Positions 54,912 through 60,000 of a DNA stretch of 60,000 nt are shown piece after piece. A program made the translations under genes and the position numbers. The stretch's first letter is position 1. The number at the start of each line of letters is the position of its first letter. The stretch spans positions 2,358,001 to 2,418,000 of the forward strand of contig OU612069.1 of the NCBI GenBank assembly GCA_914767715.1. Reading direction: 5' to 3'. The notes under the pieces are model-generated. The model saw nothing but the letters and a program-made list of their open reading frames with translations. It searched no databases and was not told where the DNA came from. The stretch comes from Membranipora membranacea. Taxonomy: Eukaryota; Bryozoa; Gymnolaemata; Cheilostomatida; Membraniporidae.

Positions 54912-56300
54912 TAACTCATCAATGTATTCACCAAAACTGCCCTGGATTTTGTTTTTATTTTACCCTTAGCTGTCATGATGTCATTCTCCTACCTGCATTT
55001 ACTGTACATCCTTGTCACGTGTTTACTTTTTGTGCGGCCGCATGACCTGGCTTCATCCCCTGTCCTTCAATTACAAACAATGCATGAATATAATGTAATT
55101 CAAATCATAATACAGTAGACCGATAAGCTTGGCATATGCGTCAGATGTAAGGTTTGTGTGTGGTTATGATTTTTGTGTTGTGTCATAGGCGCATGCAGGC
55201 TATGATTCATCGCAGTGCTGTTGTCATGTATAAATTAATTCCCCTGTAAAGACAGTCCCAGGAATTATATATTCCGCTTCAGGCAGTGAACGGTGAATTG
55301 CTCGCTCTCATCAGTTGTGTGACGAAAATCGTCGCCATCTGGTTATGAATGTTTAATAATGGGAGACGTGACTTTGTATGTATTACTGACATCGTAATAT
55401 TTACATAGATAAGAGAAACTTGTGCAACAGTTGTCAATAATATCCAGTGAAAGGTTCTCTTATCAAATGTTTGACGCATCTAGTCATAAGCGGTGAATAT
55501 TTGGAACTTACGTAGAACAAGCATTACTTTTAATAGGGCTCGGTCCCGTGCACTTAGCATCGATAAGACCTTCTCACGTCACCAATATTAAATACTCCCG
55601 CCACAAAGTGTGTATTTGACACTCTTTGCCAGTTTACATTGTTTAAAATTCAAATAATATAGTATAGTCGAGGAAGACAAATGTTAAAATGTACCCAAGG
55701 TATTCTAGAAAACAGATTAACGTAAGACTTTTGCCCTTCCAGGGTACAATTGGTTCATATTCATTGTGAATTTTAGACCGTCAACCTTCATGCTTTCTCT
55801 CATATGCAAGACATACAACCCATCAAATTATTTACCAAATTAATCCTGAATCATATTACTGTTTTACCCTTATCAGGCATCAATTAATGGTCTTATTTGC
55901 ATCTTTAGGCTTGTTTCGCAGCCACAAACAAGTAGCTGTGGCCCTCATGTAGCTGATTATATATTGTGAATTATCTACCATGAGACTGCATATTGTCTGT
56001 ATTAATGACCTTGCAATATTACCATTGATAATAGATACTTGAGTCATCAGTATTCAACTACACAAAGTGAAAGTTTCACCTGGTACTCTTATCAGGTGAT
56101 TAGTGAACTAAGCGCCAAGTGGTGAAATAATAAGATTCATGTAGAGCAAAAGCTGTGACGTTTCCTAATTCGCTGGCTACGGACTTTGCATTGATAAGAT
56201 GTCCTCACGTCAACAATGCTATAATACTCCCGCAGTGACACGTGAATTTGATGCTCTTATCATAATTATGATGTGAATAATCATCGGCAGGATACATATA

Positions 56301-57054
56301 TTGAAATCCAAATAAGGGTTAATTGGGAAAGAGAGGTCGGATCACACAATATGCTGGAGTTTGAGTGAGCTTTGTGTTTACACCCCTGAGAATAAATAAT
56401 AACTTCAATGAAGGGGGAGGAGGGGGTGTGTGCAGTGCTCTCAGTGCTGGCCTCCCAGACCCCATAGTACAACAGTAATATGGTATCCCACAATGCAATG
56501 TGTATACTTTACTTTCCATTCTACCTCAACCCTGACGTACCACCTGTTCTCAGGTATTCCTCGACCTTTATACAAACAGAGCATGGATTTAAGCGAAACG
56601 CAGGATACAATTAATCATGGCACACTTCAATATTCAGGCATGCTCAATAGCCTATGCAATAGTATGTGATCCAACCATACAGTTGCTACATTTTTTTTGG
56701 GATCATATTCCTATATTTCCCAACACGGCTCTCACCAAATTACTCAGTCTTGTATCGCTCCTAATACAAAGACACTGCTTACAACATCTTTAGATTGGTA
56801 AGGCCTGCTAATATTTTTAAAGTTACAAGTTTTGGTTGATTTCATAAGACAGTCATGGGCGATGACAGATGATTGAATGACGCTATCAATCATCCCTTTT
56901 CTAGTTTGCTGGCCTTTCTTTCTCTTAATCTATTGACAAAGAATCCCTATTTAGGAACATGTAATGTCTAAATTACTTGCAAAATAAGTTGCAAAATGGT
57001 GCTTTTTGCATGTCTTCCATGTTAGGACCGTTTTAATTTGCCAAAGTCGATGCT
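56301..57054. other. No gene recognised
   Basis: Spacer between the GATA-module array and block C. Short frames near 56.3-56.7 kb on both strands have no splice or domain support. Confidence 0.35.
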
Positions 57055-59245
57055 AGTACTTAGCAGAAATTACACCTCCGGCTCTACTATTTTCATACAT
57101 CCAAACACTGCTTACCCTAGTTAGAACGGAAGAAATGGTAGATTTTCCAGACCTTAAGATAGTTATTGTGCACATAAGAACAGTTAACTATGATTTCGCA
57201 AGAAAAATCGCAAGAATTGGAGTCGTCTTCCCTACGCCCGCATTAGCATTATCACATGATATACACACCATGCAGCTCTCAGGATATATATTTATATAGT
57301 ATATAGCTCGCAGCAAAGAACATGACTCTGTACAATTTATAGTTCCAAATATTTTATCTTATAAGAGATACTAACTTTTTTTCAGGCCTGACTTTAGTTT
57401 TATAGCACTGCTAGATATGGCTGCTCTGTGACAGTGAGCAATCACTAAGCATTGTATCAAACAACTTGCGGTATATGGTAGGCACAGAACGCTTCTTTGC
57501 CTATTGGCTAAGATCAAAGTGTCACTGCCAATGGCTGATTTGTGCCTGCTTCAGTTTCTGGCAGCTTGCTGCACACTCACAATTAGGAGGTGCACCATGG
57601 CGTCACCTCTAGGATGCATTCTAGTTTTCTAGGATGTATCACACTCTCAGTACAAGGACTTCGAGCACCTTGCGTCCGGCTTTAGGGGCAACCCACCCTC
57701 TGTTTGTCATAAACAGGGTATGGTAGGCACAGATCAACATAGTTAGGCTGCCTATCCAGCCTAATAAACCCACCCTTTGTTTTATGCAATGCATCGTTGG
57801 GTTTCCTGCTTCAGATACATGCGATCAGTTTTGAATAGTATGATTAATATTGGGATGCATTTCTGTATTAGTCTTTGAGTTCCCAGCAGCTTCTGTGTCC
57901 ATCCAAGTCCCCCAAATAATTACTGCCCTTGAGTAAGGTATGATACGAGGCTTACCAGTGCTTGTGGGAGAATATACATCTTTGATCATCCTTTCTTCTG
58001 TGGCTGTAGATTTTGGGCGGTCAGAACTGTGATAATTAAATTGTGACAAGTAAGTTGCTATGTATCCCACAATGCAATGTACACATTCTTTGTTTCCTAT
58101 ACTCTTCATGGTGCTAGGGTTGGAGATAGGATGGAATAACGTGAATGCAAAGCTATTATGACCTCAGAACAATCTGCATCAATGCCGTTTTTTTTAGACA
58201 AATCAAATCAAACTTTTATGTGACTGGTGTTGTGGTAAACATATGCTGTCACAAATTTCAAACTGACATTAGCGATCATGTTGATCAAAATTGAGGCATG
58301 TATCAATATCACAAATTTAGAGATTCAGAGTTAGAGCCGCTGTCACAGGGATAAGTTATACAAACAATGACTTGTTACCTTACAAACTATTAAACCTATC
58401 ATTGCCGTAGACAATGTCTTGATTTTGGAGGCCAAACGGCAGCCGCTAGGCAAATTTCTATCGAGCAGCTGTGTAATAACCCGAGGTGCCTTGTAAACAA
58501 ATAAATAATCCTGTTACAAATATCAAAAATTATCAATCCATCATGCACTAAATAATAACATATGATTGTAAGCGATGCTAAAATGACCGTCGTTTTTACG
58601 AAACATAAAATTCTTTTTTCTAGTCGAGCTATTTTGTCTTATTGCAACCCATAAGTGCCACTGACTTTTTAAAAAAATCAAACATCATGGTCCCTAATAA
58701 GGTGCAGCCAGCCGTCCTACAAAACTTGGATGCTATTCCTAATATTATGTCACTTGTTAAATATGTACGCATAGCATATTGATAGCTGAGACAAGCTGAC
58801 CTTGGTTAAATGTTTGGAGATCACAGACTTGCCATAAAAAATTAAGGTAAAGTGAAACTGATCTACTGAACAACTGTGTATCAATGTGTTAGCATCGTTT
58901 CACATGGCAGGCATGCTCTCTGTGTAACATCTTTCATGCAATCGTATGGCGCATAAAAATACCAGGTTATATAAAGTTGGTACTAGCCACATAACTCTGC
59001 AGTCGGAACTATACCGTTAGAGTCGTGCACTTTCAGCGAGTTATTTGTATAAAAGTCGAAATGACTTATGTCCAATGGGTGCAGCACTTGTCAGTTGATT
59101 ATCCCAATCCTGCCATTCCCATAGATGCATGCTATGGAAATATGTTTTGATGACAAGATTGGATTTCTGAACAACAAGCCGAAAGAAGACCGTATATCTT
59201 GGTGTTCGATTTTCATTGAGGCAAAACTTCATAATATTGATTGAT
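57055..59245. repeat. Paralogous upstream block C, uninterrupted
   Basis: This block aligns with 14,730-17,303 (to about 58,395) and then directly with 29,132-30,600, without the giant transposon and without the 365-bp MITE. It thus shows the ancestral arrangement of block A. The first part contains no supported gene. The similarity ends near 59,245 (TTCATAATATTGATTGATTA versus TTCATAATATTAACTGGGTT in block B). Confidence 0.7.
58967..59000 (+). promoter_or_regulatory. TATA motif block, upstream type, copy C
   Basis: TTATATAAAGTTGGTACTAG followed by CCACATAACTCTGCAG. It is the third occurrence of this block. By analogy with blocks A and B, another NHL-type gene may follow beyond the right edge of the window. 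Confidence 0.45.
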
Positions 59246-60000
59246 TAATTGATTCATTAGTATATATTATAAATTTGTGTCGGTAATTGGATCTAGCTAA
59301 AATTCTGCCAGATTTAACGCTTTTGACTGTTGTTCTAGTAATTAACTTTCGAAAACTCAGGCAAGCTACTTGACAGATGAAAATTGAAACTTCCGGCCCC
59401 AACTACCACCTGAGCCCCAAAGGCCTAGATGTAACAGAAAGACAGCAAAGCACTCAATGTTAAAAAATTAATCATATGAAATTTCGCTTCAACAATTCAA
59501 GGCCTAATCCACTTACCTAGGCCACAACTTCTAGAATTCAGTGGATTGTTTTTCGGATTCTGAGAAAACAACGTGTGAAAGCTATGATAATTTACCCCAT
59601 ATTAACCATCAAGCACTGCTCGGGGCTTATGTGGGAGGAGGAAGTCGAGACAGAGAGAGCGAGTTTGAGTGGTCTGGGCTGAGGTACATGCTCAGGGCAT
59701 AATAATTGATTCCACTGTTGGTTGTTGTCGTTGGCCAGTATTTTAACCCTATCATATCTGTGTAGTCAAAACACTGATCCAAACAATGAAGTAATCATTA
59801 TGAGCTGATTATTAAAATCAATTTATTTTATAGTTAGTTTATAGTACACAACTATGTTATATTTAATCACAATTAATATGTTCAAATTTTGTCCTTGTCA
59901 ATGTGAAATTATGTTTTTCATTGACTGCACTTGCTCTGGGGATGCAGGCAATATCCTGTAGAGTAAGAGGTTTGGATGGAGTAGTTATATTGAGCCTCAT
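59246..60000. other. No gene recognised
   Basis: AT-rich sequence after the end of the paralogous block. I saw no exon, repeat or motif that I can support. Confidence 0.35.

Larger units (their letters stand above)
52740..56300 (+). repeat. Degenerate array of GATA-containing modules
   Basis: Two module types alternate. Type 1 (CTCTTATC...GATAAGAGAAACT...GTCAACA-TATTCAATA...CTCTTATCAAATG) lies at about 54,056-54,255, 55,300-55,480 and, in partial form, 56,030-56,110. Type 2 (GTGACTTTTCCTA...TTAGCATTGATAAGACCTTCTCACGTCAACA...ATGATGCAAA) lies at about 52,750-52,890, 53,440-53,580, 54,305-54,430, 55,525-55,610 and 56,157-56,290. No gene is supported in this 3.5-kb stretch. It is either an expanded cis-regulatory region or a decayed tandem repeat. 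Confidence 0.55.

Overview
The window is a stretch of animal nuclear DNA: AT-rich, with spliced genes (GT-AG introns of about 100-800 bp), TATA-type promoter motifs, AATAAA signals, and LINE, SINE, MITE, LTR and DNA-transposon sequences. I cannot fix the species. An invertebrate fits, and an early-branching one such as a sponge is possible, but that is a guess. There is no operon, CRISPR array, prokaryotic gene or rRNA.

Left part (1-14.7 kb). This part holds gene fragments and decaying repeats: the 3' exons of two unidentified minus-strand genes (1671-1815 and 4796-5162), three LINE reverse-transcriptase fragments, strong palindromes, a local tandem duplication (6.24-7.8 kb), a broken Tyr-Pro-rich exon, and the 3' half of a single-pass membrane protein gene (10.5-12.1 kb, minus). 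An exon of that gene, and a neighbouring exon, are each interrupted by an in-frame TGA.

Central giant transposon (17,304-29,123; 11,820 bp). Two 863-bp inverted repeats are flanked by a perfect 8-bp target duplication, GACTAATT. Inside, on the minus strand, is an apparently intact five-exon, 307-aa Merlin (IS1016/IS1595-type) DDE transposase. Divergent from it, on the plus strand, is a second spliced gene of about 200 aa with a small Cys motif and a charged Ser/Lys/Arg/Glu-rich tail; two of its exons have been tandemly duplicated. The pre-insertion site is visible in a paralogous segment at 58.4 kb. As I know the family, Merlin elements are small, single-gene transposons, so this two-gene giant is the best candidate for an undescribed system here.

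Right part (29.1-60 kb). This is a tandem segmental duplication carrying two copies of a nine-exon gene for a secreted NHL-repeat protein. Copy 2 (47,043-51,607) is open throughout (640 aa). Copy 1 (36,988-41,333) has a destroyed first splice donor and a 13-bp frameshifting deletion. Insertions in or beside copy 1 can be read against the empty sites in the paralogous copies: a young Ty3/gypsy element with identical-looking LTRs (30,886-36,141), a hAT-type MITE (41,773-42,656) and a TA-flanked MITE (29,843-30,207). Both copies share a TATA motif (consensus TATATA-AGTTGG-CTAGC) and modules with paired CTCTTATC/GATAAGAG (GATA-factor-like) sites. These modules recur as a degenerate array across 52.5-56.3 kb. 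A third copy of the upstream block at 57.05-59.25 kb suggests that the array continues beyond the right edge.
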